Assembly (NCBI GenBank): GCA_003952965.2 | Contig: CM025855.1 | Location: 25,380,543 to 25,444,542, forward strand | Direction: 5' to 3' | DNA: 64,000 nt | Origin: Morella rubra | Taxonomy: Eukaryota; Streptophyta; Magnoliopsida; Fagales; Myricaceae | Part shown: positions 1-12,246 of the stretch, piece after piece | How the letters are laid out: each line of letters begins with the position of its first letter | Position numbering within the stretch: position 1 is the first letter of the stretch | The notes under the pieces: generated by a model | The model's input: only the letters and a program-made list of their open reading frames with translations | Told to the model about the DNA's origin: nothing | The model's database searches: none | Position numbers and translations under genes: made by a program

Positions 1-1
1 G

Positions 2-1261
2 AGTAGGCCAAATGGTTTTTTAGACTTGCAAAGATCAATGCAGCTTCATCGTGAGCAAAACCTGTCTTTACATCGGACTGTGTCTTTGTCTCAGCCACAA
101 AATCAAGATGTATTCCCTCTTCGGTTACTTAACTTTCAAAAACACGACCAACCTGGTTCGTGTAGTCATTATAACAATGGTGAGAGAGGGAAAAACTCGG
201 CAAGTGATGATGAGGAGATGAATGGTGTGGAAGAAGGTAATGATGGGTATGGCACAGTTGGAAAATGGAAAAAAGGGTCCCAATGGCAGCGGATGAAATG
301 GACAGAGAAAATGGTGAAGCTTTTGATCACCATTGTATCTTACATTGGGGACGATGCTTCCTTCGATTGTATGACCAGCGAGAGAAGGAAGTCTTCACTT
401 TTGCAGAAGAAGGGGAAATGGAAGTGTGTCTCACAGGTCATGGCTGAGAGGGGTCATCATATATCTCCTCAGCAGTGTGAGGATAAGTTTAATGATCTGA
501 ACAAGAGATATAAGAGGCTTAAAGATATTCTTGGGAGAGGCACTCCTTGCAAGGTTGTTGAGAACCCAAAGCTTTTGGATGTGATCAATTTACCTGAAAA
601 GGAAAAGGAGGATGTGCGGAAGATTTTAAGCTCGAAACATCTGTTTTATGAAGAGATGTGCTCATATCACAATGGGAATCGATTGCATCTTCCTCACGAT
701 CCAGATGTGCAGCAGTCTTTGCAGTTGACTCTAAGAAGAAAATACAATATTGAGCTTCACGATCTGATGCAGCATAAGCCTGATGATATTGACGAGGAAG
801 ATCGAGATGTTGAAGCTGATAATCAGGATGAAGAAAATGGGTATAATGGGGGAACATGTGGGTTTCAAGAGGTCTCTGCAAAGAGGTTGAAACGAAGGTT
901 TAACCACGAAGACATGGGTTTTTGTAATCCCATGAATTTTTTGGACCATGACAGAGGATTATGTTCTCATCCCCAGAAAGGTTGTACTGATTTGAGTCAT
1001 GGTGTCTCTGCGGGTGTCAACACAAATAGGTTAAGGGAACAATGGCTTGCATGTCGTTCACTACAGTTGGAAGAGAAGAAATTGCAGATTAAGACCCAGT
1101 TGCTTGCGTTGGAGAAGCAGCGTTTTGTGTGGCAGAGGACGAGCTGGAAAAGTGACAGAGAGCTGGAAAGACTGAGGCTGGAAAATGAATCTATGAAGCT
1201 TGAAAATGAGCGCATTGCATTAGAACTTAAGCACAAGGAATTGGTAGTTGATTACAGCTGA
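2..1261 (+). CDS. Trihelix (SH4-clade-like) transcription factor, 5' end cut by window
   Basis: Probable nuclear DNA-binding factor of the trihelix (GT) family. The reading frame is open from base 2, so the N-terminus lies outside the window; the first internal ATG is at 38. A Myb/SANT-like trihelix domain lies at about nt 275-545, with the spaced Trp residues of the family (in KWTEKM and GKWKCVSQVM) and the helix QQCEDKFNDLNKRYKRLKDI. An acidic stretch follows (about 780-840), then a basic patch AKRLKRRF, and a long C-terminal coiled coil rich in Leu, Glu and Lys (about 1030-1250), a usual dimerisation region in this group. The closest relatives I recall are Arabidopsis At1g21200/At1g76870, related to HRA1 and ASR3. 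The visible part has no introns. The family is recognised with confidence; the target genes are unknown. Confidence 0.85.
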   Translation, partial: SRPNGFLDLQRSMQLHREQNLSLHRTVSLSQPQNQDVFPLRLLNFQKHDQPGSCSHYNNGERGKNSASDDEEMNGVEEGNDGYGTVGKWKKGSQWQRMKWTEKMVKLLITIVSYIGDDASFDCMTSERRKSSLLQKKGKWKCVSQVMAERGHHISPQQCEDKFNDLNKRYKRLKDILGRGTPCKVVENPKLLDVINLPEKEKEDVRKILSSKHLFYEEMCSYHNGNRLHLPHDPDVQQSLQLTLRRKYNIELHDLMQHKPDDIDEEDRDVEADNQDEENGYNGGTCGFQEVSAKRLKRRFNHEDMGFCNPMNFLDHDRGLCSHPQKGCTDLSHGVSAGVNTNRLREQWLACRSLQLEEKKLQIKTQLLALEKQRFVWQRTSWKSDRELERLRLENESMKLENERIALELKHKELVVDYS

Positions 1262-1308
1262 GTTTACATGAAGTGCATCGGTCTTCCTATGATTTAGGAT
1301 GTTGCACC

Positions 1309-1364
1309 AGGTTGTATTGACCAAGGGAAGAGTTCTAGGTTGTATTGACCAAGGGAAGAGTTCT
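1309..1364. repeat. Two tandem copies of a 28-bp unit in the 3' UTR region
   Basis: The unit beginning aggttgtattgaccaagg occurs twice back to back, 48 bases after the trihelix stop codon. The copies appear identical, so this is a recent slippage or tandem duplication in the 3' untranslated region. Confidence 0.85.
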
Positions 1365-2721
1365 ACTATCTTCTTGTTGTATCTTGGCTCTTAGTAGATT
1401 TCTTTTCATATAAACATCAGAGTCTGTAATTCCTCTATTCTTAATCAGTTTCAATTAGTTTGGTTTACCCGATTATCTCTTTCTCCAAATCCATTTTAGC
1501 CCAGATTATTTATGAGAAAAGATCACAAGCCTTGGAGTGACATTGCTTGAAATGAGATGATGGATAGATTTGAAGAATGTTCATTGGAAAAATTTAACTG
1601 GGATTACGCCCATGTGATGAATATCGTCTTTTGTCAAGAGTGGTATGTTTTTCTGATCTGCTTATGCTTATCTTATAAAGAAACAATTTATAGGCCTTGT
1701 ATGCTCTTGTGTAAACGTTAATGCTCTGATTTTTATTGAGCTGGTTTGTCTGGATACATAGTTGTTTTACCATGTGCTTTCAAGTGCATACTGGTTTGTT
1801 TCTATATAAATATCATTTTTTTCAGAATCGATGATATTTATCTAATTATGGATGTGAATGCTTTTTTAGGAGGCGATTCGATCGGTGAATTGTGTTCAGG
1901 GTGGTCCTTTCTGCTTCACTTTTTTCCTGAATCAATTGTTTTGTACTGGATATCTCTATCAATGCTCTCAAAGGTAAATCTCATCGCGGTTCATTCTGAA
2001 AATTCACCATCAGTTCAGTATCTTCCTCAGAGAGATTTTAGTCTCAGCTCAAGATGAAGTTGAACCACTTTCTATGGCACTAACCTTTAAAGGTTAAGCT
2101 TACGTTTCTGGTTAGAGTAATCTGAAAGATTTAATTGTAATTGATGATCAAAACAAGATACATGGGGGAATGACTTCTTTGTAGAAGAAAAAAAAACATA
2201 TGTTTCTCTAATTGGCTAGAACATTGAAAGCCATTGAAGCAAAATATGGATCCAGCTCTCAATCTGTGCATGACAGTGGGGACTCGGAAAATTGACAATT
2301 TCATTGTTACAGGCATGTCGGGAAGTCGAAGAAAACTCTTAATTTGGTTTAATTCGAGGAAAAACCAACCTCCTGAGTTTAATTCAAATCTAATTTCCTA
2401 GGTCTTAGAATGAGGGTGGCGTGAAGGGATCTAGAAGATGCTTAGCCATAATAGATTTATAGGTATTAGTGGAAGCAAGCAGTACATCAGATGATCAGAA
2501 ACGTTCATCAACTCTCAAGAATCACCAGAGTCCCTGTCCTCAAATGAAGGGGTACCATTCTAAATTTCTACTGCGGCAAGCCGGGTACTGGAATATTCAT
2601 TTTGTGCTCTGCTTAGTGCATCTAATCCCGGTGAATCACACGTGCATGTCACGTACACTTAACAAACTTGTTAATTGCATGTTTTCCTTTTATCTGCTAG
2701 AAGTTCGAATATAGATAGGCG
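1365..2721. other. Downstream region of the trihelix gene, no gene seen
   Basis: AT-rich sequence with only short open frames that lack recognisable protein features. The proximal part is probably 3' UTR. I see no RNA gene or repeat family here. Confidence 0.5.
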
Positions 2722-3537
2722 CAGGGGCGTCTCTGAGCATAGGCGGCTGCTTAAGCCCTCAAAATAAGAAGGTCACTAACTTCTTATTTTACTTAATATT
2801 TAATAGGTTATAGGCTCTAAATTTAAATATTTTAATTTAACAAAAGAAAAATATGTCTTAAACTTTTTGAAATCTTTATTTAATGCAAAGAAAAACATAA
2901 TTTAAAATTTCAAAGAATATGACTTACAACTTCAAAATTGAAAAAAGACTATCGGACTTTTAATTTTAGTCGTTTTTTACTTTATCCCTACTTTTATTAT
3001 TCTCTTTGTTCCCTTATGTTTCTACTCTGAACTTTACCTTTCTTCTTTATATCTCACTTCTCAATTGATATCCTACTTTCACTCTTATGTTCACCATTTT
3101 TCCTTATTTTTCTATTATGAAGCCATATCCTTTCTTCTTTCTAGCTAAAGTGTTGATTCAATTTCAAAATCTCAAAGTCGGCTGTAGCCCTCTTCTTCCT
3201 CACAGGTGCTATTATTCTAACTTTTCAACTTTTAAATTAGTTTTATACTTTTATTTTATATCTGTTGTAGTTATCACTTTTTTATCTAGAAAAAAATTGA
3301 GAAATTGAGATTAAGTTGAGTATTGTATAGTTTTATTTTAAATTTCTGTAGTATTGATTGTAGTTATCATTTTTCAATTTAGGATAATTTTGAGATATCT
3401 AATATGTCTAATAGAAAATACCAAAAGAATAATTTTGCATCTCATTATTGATATTTTATATTTTAAAATAATAATTTATTTAAAAAGCTTTTTTTCATGA
3501 TTTAGCCTAAGGGCCCATTTATCTTAGAGATGGCCTG
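2722..3537. mobile_element. Non-autonomous hAT-like element, about 816 bp
   Basis: The left end CAGGGGCGTCTCT and the reverse complement of the right end, CAGGCCATCTCT, form imperfect inverted ends of the CAGGG type common to plant hAT elements. The flanks carry ATAGGC on both sides, consistent with an imperfect 7-8 bp target duplication. The interior is very AT-rich and has no transposase frame. The family call rests on ends and target size only. Confidence 0.6.
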
Positions 3538-3868
3538 ATAGGCCCACAGAGTTGTTCCTTCAATGACAATGGGATGGGATATTCCAAGCTCACAAGAGCC
3601 GGAAGATATCAGTTTTTCTATATTTGGATGCAGGATATGGGAAAAAAAATCCTGCTTGAGAAACCCAAGATCGAAGTTGGTTCACGAATAAAACAAACAG
3701 CGTGAGATCGACATACGCATGCAAGGCTGTCCTGAATCAATCTTCCATTTGTACAACTCATTGCTAACTGCTAAATATGCCTATAATTCAACTAATGGCA
3801 ATCGTACGTTGGTCTCCTCAAATATTTCTAGGCCATGGAAAGTGTGGCACCTGAAACAAACCGCTTGT

Positions 3869-3875
3869 TTATAAA
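3869..3875 (+). promoter_or_regulatory. Possible TATA box of the MGNC gene
   Basis: TTATAAA lies about 140 bases before the ATG at 4012, followed by a CT-rich leader typical of plant 5' UTRs. Spacing is plausible; there is no other support. Confidence 0.4.
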
Positions 3876-4011
3876 CCATCCAGCATACCCCAATATGTCT
3901 CTCATATCGTTTCTCTTTTCTTTGTCTTCTTCTACCTTTCTGATCTTGCCAAACAGACAGGGAGGGAAAGAGGAAGAAAGGTGCTTCCAATTAGTTCTTT
4001 GAGCATTCAAC

Positions 4012-4701
4012 ATGGGTAACTGCGGTAGTGCGCCGAAAACCAATGGCGATAACTTGGATGCTCCAGCACCTGAGCCGGCGAAGGAGGAGTTGGTGGAAAC
4101 CAATTACGAGGAGGCCGTGAAGGTTCAGCAACAAGAGAAGAAGCTGGATGATGGAAATGATGAGAAGCAGGATGCTGGCGATGAAAAGCAAGCCGATGAG
4201 AACAAGGCCCGATCTCTTGGCTGCTTGCTCGATAAGGTTTTTTGTTTGTGATAATTAATCAAGCATATGTATTCGTTTTTTGTATGCATAAGGATTATCA
4301 AGCCGTATCTTAATTACTAGATGGACCATTGAGGACTTTTACTTGCTAAATAAAAAGAAACTTCTAAAACAAATCATTGTATGTCTTAATTTCATTCCTC
4401 CTCCTACAACGTCCATGGAAGCTTTTATGAAACAATCAACAACTCATGTAATTTCCCGTGAATATGTATGATCAGTTTGATCTCTGTAAATAATTGGCAG
4501 ACTGAAGAAAAGAAAGAAGCAAATGAGACCGAGAAGACAATCCAAGTGTCATCGGAGACAAACGAAGAAGGAAAGCCACGTGCTGAGGATGCAAAGGTCG
4601 AACCAGATCAGAAAGCATCGACTCAAGAACCTCCAGCAAACGGCGCACCAGCCGAAGAAGCCCAAAAAGGTGGTGATCAGAACAAGGCAGCAGATCCGTA
4701 A
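4012..4701 (+). CDS. Small acidic, probably N-myristoylated protein (two exons)
   Basis: Exons 4012-4236 and 4501-4701 join in phase 0 (donor AAG|GTTTTT, acceptor GGCAG|ACTG), giving 141 aa. The N-terminus MGNCGS is a textbook signal for N-myristoylation at Gly2, and Cys4 could be S-acylated, so the protein probably sits on the inner face of a membrane. The rest is low complexity: runs of Glu, Lys, Gln, Ala and Pro, with no hydrophobic segment, so most of it is likely disordered. Related small MGNC proteins occur across dicots with no assigned function as far as I know. The start is the only ATG that gives the lipidation motif, and it follows a CT-rich leader. The frame is convincing; the role is unknown. 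Confidence 0.75.
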
Positions 4702-6238
4702 GAACCTGCCAAGGACAAGTCTCCATGTAACTTAACAGGGCTTGTAATATTGGTTCTTTATTTTCCCTTCTTTTTTTTTTTTGGCTCGAATAGAAAGCAT
4801 TCGGGATGGATATGTTGATTGAGCCTTGAACAGTTTGGGGTCGTTCATTATTTCTTGGAGAATATTGTTTTGCAAAAAAGATCAAATTGATTCTTTTCTC
4901 GCTATATAGTACTGGGCCTTATCTAGCTATATATCTTAATTGCCTACGGAATGAGTTTGGTCCTGCTAGCTCCGATCGAGTCTCCCAGAAATTTGTATCC
5001 AAATACGGGACAACCTCAAAGACCCAATACTCTAAAAATATCCAGTTTTCAAAAAAATGAATTATCGGAGAAAATATCAAGATAAGCTGCAGGCAATTAA
5101 TTGTTTAGGGTGTAAGCCAGTTAGCAAAGCTTTGGCGATTTATTTCGAAACCAAATCTGTAATAATTAACAGCAATTTTAAAATAAATGGGCCACGTAAT
5201 TTAGAATGTGATTCAAAGATCTCAACCTACAGCTGTAATTATTATTTTTATTTATTGAGACGTAATATTAATATATAAAAGAGGGATTTAATGAGGAACG
5301 TACATTAATATTGCTAATTAAGCTTCTGTTCCTTCGGAGAAATCACTGCAAATTACTTGTGAAAATATGTGTGCGCCCGAATGAGGTGGTGTACTGTTAA
5401 TTACTGCCCTGTGGCAGCTGGCTAGTGGCTAAGTACCTTAATGGTGAAGCAATTATCGTGGCGCACACTTGGTAAGACAAAATAGATGCAGATTTCGGCT
5501 TTAATTAGAGCCACCAGTTCATATACAAATACACAAAATTAGAACCATTGAACGTAGTCAGGATCTAAATGGCCTAACACGAAAATGGAAACCACCACAA
5601 CAAACTTTAGGAGGTGACGTGCAATACAACAGAATCACACGCGCTGGCGCCGTTCCTGGATGAATTTTTTTTTTGTTCTAGCTACTTACAGCTGCAAACT
5701 TTTAGGAGTTCGGGAGTAAAAGTTTTTGAGGTTAAAAATTTTAGGAGTTTTAGGGTATGTGAAAAAGTAAAGATATTTTATAGGATTTGATGAAAAAGTA
5801 AAGAGTGGGAAGATTTAAATGAATATTATAATAAAAAAGAATAAATTGATAAGGAGAGAGAGATTATTTTATAATTTTTTAATGAGGATAGAAATTTTGT
5901 CCACTCCCGAATATCATCTTAATCTCTGATTTATTACCATCTTTGTAAATTAAAATTTTATGAAAATTTTGAGAATGTTGTTAAAATTGAGTTGGATTAA
6001 AGTTTTATTGAATTTTAAGAGATAATAATGTAAAGGAAAAATTTTATGGGAGTGATTACAAAAGTGCAGAGAGTACACATGATTCATTTAAGTGAATTTT
6101 ATATTTATTATAATAAAAAAAATTAACTGGAGAGAGAGAGAGAGAGAGATATATCGTTTAGAAGTTTTTATCTTTATTTTAACCAAAAGTTTGGTTTGCC
6201 AACGTGATAAATTTTGAACCTGTTTCGAGTCTTTCCAA
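4702..6238. other. Intergenic, AT-rich, with MITE-like sequence at about 5690-6160
   Basis: No gene seen. From about 5690 to 6160 there are motifs such as tgaaaaagtaaag, aaaattttagg and runs of GA, which resemble small AT-rich MITE remnants (similar words occur in the MITE at 20607-20805). I could not define ends or a target duplication here. Confidence 0.35.
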
Positions 6239-6706
6239 CGCACTAACGTGCATGGTTCACAGACGTCTCTGAATTAGGAGCGCAGGAAAGCTCTCTGATC
6301 TCCACGAGTCTGCACAAGTCGGAGGAAAATTGAAAGAGTGCTTTGGGGTTCGACGCACGCGGTGACGTCGGGAAATAGCACCACGCCTTGCACAGTGAAA
6401 TATTAGTCACAATAAATAACCTGCGCGCTCCAATAAAGCTGTCACCCCTTTCGACTCTCTAGAGATCTCTCCGATATTTCACTCTCTCTGCTTAAAACAA
6501 CAGATAACACTATCCAACAGTACCCCCCCTTCTCTCTCTCTCTCTCTCTTTGATTTAATTGTCTTTTTTGTGTTTACGTAACAGAGAGCGTTATCTACGT
6601 GCGTTTCCGATTCCAAACAAACAAGCACGAAGGCTAGGGAACGACAGTTCTTGATCTTCTGGAGGGCAGGCAATTTGTTTTGGAAGCTCTGATCTTATAT
6701 ACGGCG

Positions 6707-9030
6707 ATGGATCGCATTTGTAATGTGTTGCATGGGTCGAAGCCGGCCATGTTAATGGTGGTGGTTCAGCTTTCGTTCGCCGGGGTCAATGTGTTCTACA
6801 AACTAGCAGCAAATGATGGAATGAGCTTGAGGATTATCGTTGCCTATCGCTTCATTTTCGCAACTGCTTTCATCGTTCCTCTCGCTCTCCTCATTGAAAG
6901 GTAATATACATGGACGCTTTCATTTGTCTATTTTATCTCCTTTTAAATTTAAATTAACGAGTCTTCATAAACCTATCCGCGAGGCGTCGTTTAATTGACC
7001 CAAAAAAAGTTTCTTTCGTTTCAGAAGCCATCGACGTGTTCGTTTGTTCTCTTAAATTTTTGTTTTTTGTTCTTCATTTTTCTTATGTTCTTCCCCTTCC
7101 AAAAATCTCTTTTGGTCAAGGCTTTCCATACTTTATCATGCGAAGATTCCACACAGTGCTTTATATGAAAGCATGGAAATTTCAAGAAACTCCAGCACCT
7201 GATGCTCCGTTACATAGCAATAAAACACAACATAAAAGCAAGAATAAAAAAAAAAAATACACGTGATCAAAAAAAGTTCCACCTGGTACTCATCTGTCTA
7301 ATAAGTATCTTAAGAGACCGGTTAGGGATCTTCGGTTGCAAAAAATTCTTCAAATTTGTAAAAAGCTCACTAGGAAACATCACCTGATACTTGGCTGTTT
7401 GGCAGGAAAAGTAGGCCAAAGCTGACGTGGGTAGTACTCATGCAAGGCTTTCTTTGTGGACTATTCGGGTAGGTTGCATGCTTTTCGTATTAATATTGGT
7501 TCTCTGATCCGCAGCTTATATTATTCTCGTGACACCGTAATTGCAGAGGATCGTTAGCTCAAAATTTATACGTTCAGAGCTTAGTCTTGACGTCTGCAAC
7601 AAATGCTTCTGCCATGGCTAACCTAATTCCTGCCATTACCTTCGTCCTGGCCGTCTCGTTTGGGTACCCTTCTCTCTTTAATTTGTTCCAACGCCTTATA
7701 TTGGAAGTTGGAACTTTTGTTTTTATGTTATTAATTTATTCTAATTGCAAAAGAAATCCCCATCGCTTTCTATATAGAACATTGGTTGTGTTTCTGATTT
7801 TGTCCATCTGCTTATGCACCTTGTTTTTTAACAGGTTGGAGCGGCTGAATCTAGGGTCAATATCAGGGAAGGCTATAGTGTTGGGGACATTAATTGGAAT
7901 AGGTGGGGCGATGCTCCTCACTTTCTATAAAGGCGCAGAAATCGACATTTGGACCACTCATGTTCACCTTTTGCATCACGGCCAACAACAAAGCGGACAT
8001 TTGGCATCCCCAGGATCTGGAAATCACCTTTTCGGTGGGATTTTGGCTATGGGTAGTTGTCTGTCATATGCTTCGTGGCTGATAGTTCAGGTCAGAATTA
8101 TGACCTCTTTCTTTTTTCCCGGTTTTGTAAAGCTTACACATCAACTGACCTGATCTATATATATATATATAAATTATGAATGATCAATTTTTTTTTTCGT
8201 AGCATTATGAATGATCAATTAGTTGTTGGAAAACAGGCTAAAATGAGTGAGACATATCCATGTCACTACTCGAGCACGGCTCTTATGTGTATGATGGGTG
8301 CAATCCAAGCTGCTGTCTTTGCGCTATGCATGGAGAGGGATTGGAGCCAGTGGAAGTTGGGCTGGAATATCAGGCTGCTCGCAGTGTCTTACACGGTAAT
8401 TTTTGATGGATTCACTTTGTGCGTACCCTTATCAATATCATGAAGATAATATTAATACTGATAGAATACTATATATCCACAATTGTGGTGCAGGGAATAG
8501 TAGCTTCTGGGTTTATGGTGACCTTGATTGCTTGGTGCGTGCACATGAGAGGTCCGTTATTTGTCTCCATATTCAGTCCTCTTATGCTTGTTGCAGTTGC
8601 CATCATGGGGTCTTTAATACTCGATGAAAAGTTGCACCTCGGAAGGTATCTGATGCTCAACTTTTAGGTTTTTAAACATTCTTCTTCTTTATTGTATCTT
8701 CCTTTTTTCTAGTTAACTATTAATTAAAGCACCCGCGGTTTTTTCTCTTCAATTGACAGCATACTAGGGGCCGTCTTGATTGTGTGCGGTCTGTACGTAG
8801 TGCTGTGGGGCAAAGGCAAAGAGATGAAGAAGATAACTCAACTAGCACCCTCAAAAAGCTTCCGAGAGTCTGAGTTGACAGACATTGTTATCACGCCTCC
8901 AATGGACGACAAGAACAACAACAACAAGGACATTACAGAAAGTACTGAGCCCGAGAGCCTGCCAAACTCTAATGCCCCTACAGACCCGGGCAACTCATTG
9001 GAAAGGGGGCACCAAGATAAAGGTAATTGA
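6707..9030 (+). CDS. WAT1-related (UMAMIT/EamA) transporter A, seven exons, intact
   Basis: Membrane transporter of the plant drug/metabolite family (nodulin-21-like), which moves amino acids, auxin or other small metabolites. Exons: 6707-6900, 7406-7468, 7547-7663, 7835-8090, 8237-8395, 8494-8645, 8760-9030. All junctions are GT-AG and phases agree throughout, giving 403 aa. Family landmarks are present: VNVFYKLAANDGM, the first EamA core around LTSATNASAMANLIPAITF, FYKGAEIDIW, then WNIRLLAVSY and GPLFVSIFSPLMLV of the second EamA domain, and LDEKLHLGS before the last helix. The soluble tail is long and hydrophilic, with an Asn-rich stretch. The nearest relatives I recall are At1g68170/At1g25270 (UMAMIT23/24). 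The start is the ATG at 6707, after a CT-rich leader. Substrate cannot be read from sequence. Confidence 0.93.
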
Positions 9031-9936
9031 TAAGTGGAAGTTAAAAGTGGAGAAAAAGTCTGAAGGCTCCCATTAAAGAGCTCTAAAAGCAGCACAGGAA
9101 GCAAATTAATTAATTGCTTCTTCCCGGTCGGCATTAATTGTTCTAATCTTGTAGAAAGCGGGAGACAAGGGCTCAGTATTTTCCTCGTACTGTCGTACGC
9201 TTCTTTTGACTTCATTAGAAGGAACAATTTTGTTTTGCTTTCTCTTTCTGGGAAAGCAACGCGCGCGGCTATTGGGAATGGTACTTATCAAACTGTACGA
9301 TATCGATATGCAAAAGAGTCATTTTTTGAGAGAACTGTCAATAAAGCAAATCCCCTTCGATATTATATAACCTTCTGTCATGTTAATTTGTACCTCAAAT
9401 TCGAAAGACAAAAGCTCGCTGATATTGCAACTTACAAACGGAGACAAAACAAAAGGGACACTTGTTAAGACAAGTTAGATATTCACTAGCTAGACCTTTT
9501 AAACCTGGTCTACTACGTACGTAGCCCTAGTACGATTGTTCGACATATATATCTAGTGACAACAAGAAAGAGTACCGTAAAAGAAAGAAACATTAAATTA
9601 AAAGGCAATGTTATCGCAGGTGTTCCGTTTGTTTCTGTCAGACATTTGCTTTTATTTTCAAAGACAGCAACCGAACGGAGCAGACAAAATGGTTACTTCA
9701 AGATCTGTCAATAACTTGTGCTTCCACTGAACCATGAGAACTGAAACACGCAATTGAGACCCCATAAACAGAATCACTCACGTGGCACTTGGCAACCATA
9801 CGTGGAGGCTGCACTTGATGTACCGGGAGGAAATAGCACACTCCCCGTGATTCCGTGACCTTATAAGAATTCTCAGACGCTCAAAACGCTCTCTCTCTCT
9901 CTGTCCTTCTCCATCTGGAGTACTGCTTTACGCGCA

Positions 9937-9939
<3 letters not shown>

Positions 9940-9983
<44 letters not shown>
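9940..9983. repeat. (TA)n microsatellite just upstream of gene B
   Basis: An uninterrupted TA run of about 40 bases ends 12 bases before the gene B ATG. At B' (48830-48842) the same place has only a short, imperfect run, so the run expanded after duplication. Confidence 0.9.
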
Positions 9984-9986
<3 letters not shown>

Positions 9987-9994
9987 AGAGTACG

Positions 9995-10188
9995 ATGGGG
10001 CAGCTAGATAGGGTGATACGTAATTCGAGGGCCGGGATTATAATGGTAGTACTTCAGATAGGATACACGGGGGCAATATTGTTCTGCAAACTGGCGGCCG
10101 AAGATGGAATGAATTTGAGGGTCCTCATGGCCTATCGTATGTTCTTTGCCTCTGCCTTCATGGTGCCTCTTGCTCTCATCTTTGAAAG
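9995..10188 (+). pseudogene. WAT1-related gene B, only exon 1 remains
   Basis: This is exon 1 of a second transporter (ATG at 9995), 194 bases with donor TTTGAAAG|GTGG, the same length and phase as exon 1 of A and B'. The peptide matches B' almost throughout (MGQLDRVI, IIMVVLQIGYTGAIL, KLAAEDGMNLRV). Intron 1 is interrupted by a 6.4 kb CACTA element (10229-16588), and homology to B' stops near 16965. No exon 2 to 7 is found in the following 11 kb. The coding exon is undamaged, but the gene cannot make a transporter. The break is best explained by a duplication junction inside intron 1. Confidence 0.85.
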
Positions 10189-11039
10189 GTGGACTGGTAC
10201 TTCCTATTTCCTAATTAATTTTTACATTCATTACAAGAAATTTGGGCTTTTGGGACGGAAGGGAAGCGTCCCAAAAGCCCAAAAAACCGTCCCAAAAGAG
10301 CTTTTGGGACGGTTTATGGCGTCCCAAAGTGCCGTCCCAATAGCTGCGTCCCAGAAGGTTTTCTGGGACGCTAAACCTGCAACCGACCCAAATTCCGATA
10401 GTCCGAACTAAAAATATCATAGTTTGGACTGAAGGTCCGAATCCGTCCCAAAAGACTTACTTCCAGCGATCCGCATCCGAACTACAAACCAATTCGGACT
10501 ACTATCAAACGGGTAAACAGTTTGGACATAAAACTAATAGTCCTAACTGGGTCATAGTTTGAACAAACCCAAATTTAGTCCGAACTGACTTTCAGTTCGA
10601 ACCAATATAAGTTCGTTCGAACTAAATGTAAGTGCTAACATTACAACCAAAGTCCGAACTAAAACTGGTTCAAACCCGTAAAACTTAGTCCGAACTCTAT
10701 GTTAGTCCGAACATTAACATAATTAGTCTCAACAGACATGTAGTTTGAACTCGTAAAACTTAGTCCAAACTATTATGAAGTTTCAACTGCCCGAGTTTAG
10801 TGCGAACTGAAAACAAAGTTTGAATGTCTTAACTTACAGTTCGGACTACTACGTGTTTGAACTTATGTTCGAACTTAGTATATAGTGGTTGTAACTAATA
10901 AAATGATGTTGGAACTTAGCGAGTTTGGACTTGTAGAGTTTCGGTTCAAAATAAGTATCAATCTAAACTAACGTAAGTCCAACATAAGTCCAAAACAATA
11001 TAAGTCACATTGTCCAACAATGGATATGGGAATAGGGTC

Positions 11040-12246
11040 TACAAACCGTGGGAGGAGTTTGCCATGAAATCATTCATGCGCTTCCTCATTTCCCTCATCA
11101 ATCTGTCTCCAACTCCTTCATTTCTTGTTGTTGCTCAGCTCGCATGCGCTCCATCTCTGCTTCCTGCTCTATTCTAATATTCTCCATCTCTGCTTACCGT
11201 TCTATTCTCATTTGCTCTACATCAGCTTCCCGTTCCGCTTTCAATCTATCTATCTCCAGTTGTGTCTCTCTTAATTGTCGCACTACACTGATGGATGATG
11301 AACCTGAGGTTCTTAGAGGCTTCACTGCTCGCCCCAACCCCCTCACATAACCAGACTTGGGGCCTTGGACCTAATGGAGGATATCAATGTCGGTGTAGGA
11401 CCTCCCATCTGAGACAGCTTGCTCTTACAATTCCCTTATCTTTTCCTGCAAAAAACGTGTCATAAGATGAATCATTAATATTAATGTTACATTCATTTGA
11501 TATATATATAGATATTCAATTATAATATGTGATGAATGAAAAGAACTCTACAAGTGATAGCTGTAGTAAATCCGGCAGCATCACGGCTATAATAGAGACT
11601 ATTCTTGAGTACAAAAATGTTATATAGCTACCAACACAAGCAACAAAGTATTCCAATAACTTCGAGAGAACACTAACCAGCACAATCAAGTACCAACACA
11701 ACCACCAACCAACAGATCTATTACCAAGTACAACCACTAAGGATGACAATAACTATTAACAGTTTAAAACAAAAACCATACCAAATGGGTCAATGTAAGT
11801 GTACTCACATGATTGTCCTTAGCAACATTAGACAACCAGTCCCCATTTTTCCGCTTGTGGGATGCAGCATACAATTCAACAAGCCCAATCTCTGAAGTTA
11901 CAGAGGGGGAAATTTTCTAGAGAATTATGTAACAAGTTAGTAATGAAGTAATTAAACATAGCAATATGTAAGTAAGAATTATATCACTTACAAACACTTT
12001 TCGATATCGAGCAAATGACCTCGTACCCATTATGTTGAAAACTATCAAACCCTTTCTATTTTTAGTGTTTACTTTACACTTTTCCTGAAACAGTTTCATG
12101 ATAAATGGTTAAACGCGTTTGGAATTACTAATTGTACTCAAAGATATACATGTACCTTATATTTTGGATCAGCAAACATGTCGCACAATTTTGCCCAGGT
12201 ATCTTCATCCATGTTTGAATGGGGTGTCGAACAACCACTTCCTTAT
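11040..12246 (-). pseudogene. Ptta/En/Spm-type plant transposase remnant (Transposase_24-like)
   Basis: Read on the minus strand, exon-like blocks run from 12210 down. The first contains DEDTWAKLCDMFADPKYK. A block at 11995-12084 has EKCKVNTKNRK and GTRSFARYRKVF. A block near 11810-11912 has SEIGLVELYAASHKRKNGDW. The last block (about 11100-11350) starts RGLGRAVKPLRTSG and continues as a coiled coil of repeated ERMRAEQ/IEQEAEME units. This order matches the Ptta/En/Spm family domain (PF03004) found in CACTA elements. The coiled coil has an in-frame stop near 11197, so the gene is decayed. Splice junctions are inferred. Confidence 0.6.

Noticed and set aside
8838..9227. 129-codon minus-strand frame
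   Set aside because: Antisense shadow of the last exon of transporter gene A; the same shadow appears at A' (47544-47939).
11048..11350. 100-codon plus-strand Ser-rich frame
   Set aside because: It is the shadow of the coiled-coil transposase remnant on the minus strand.
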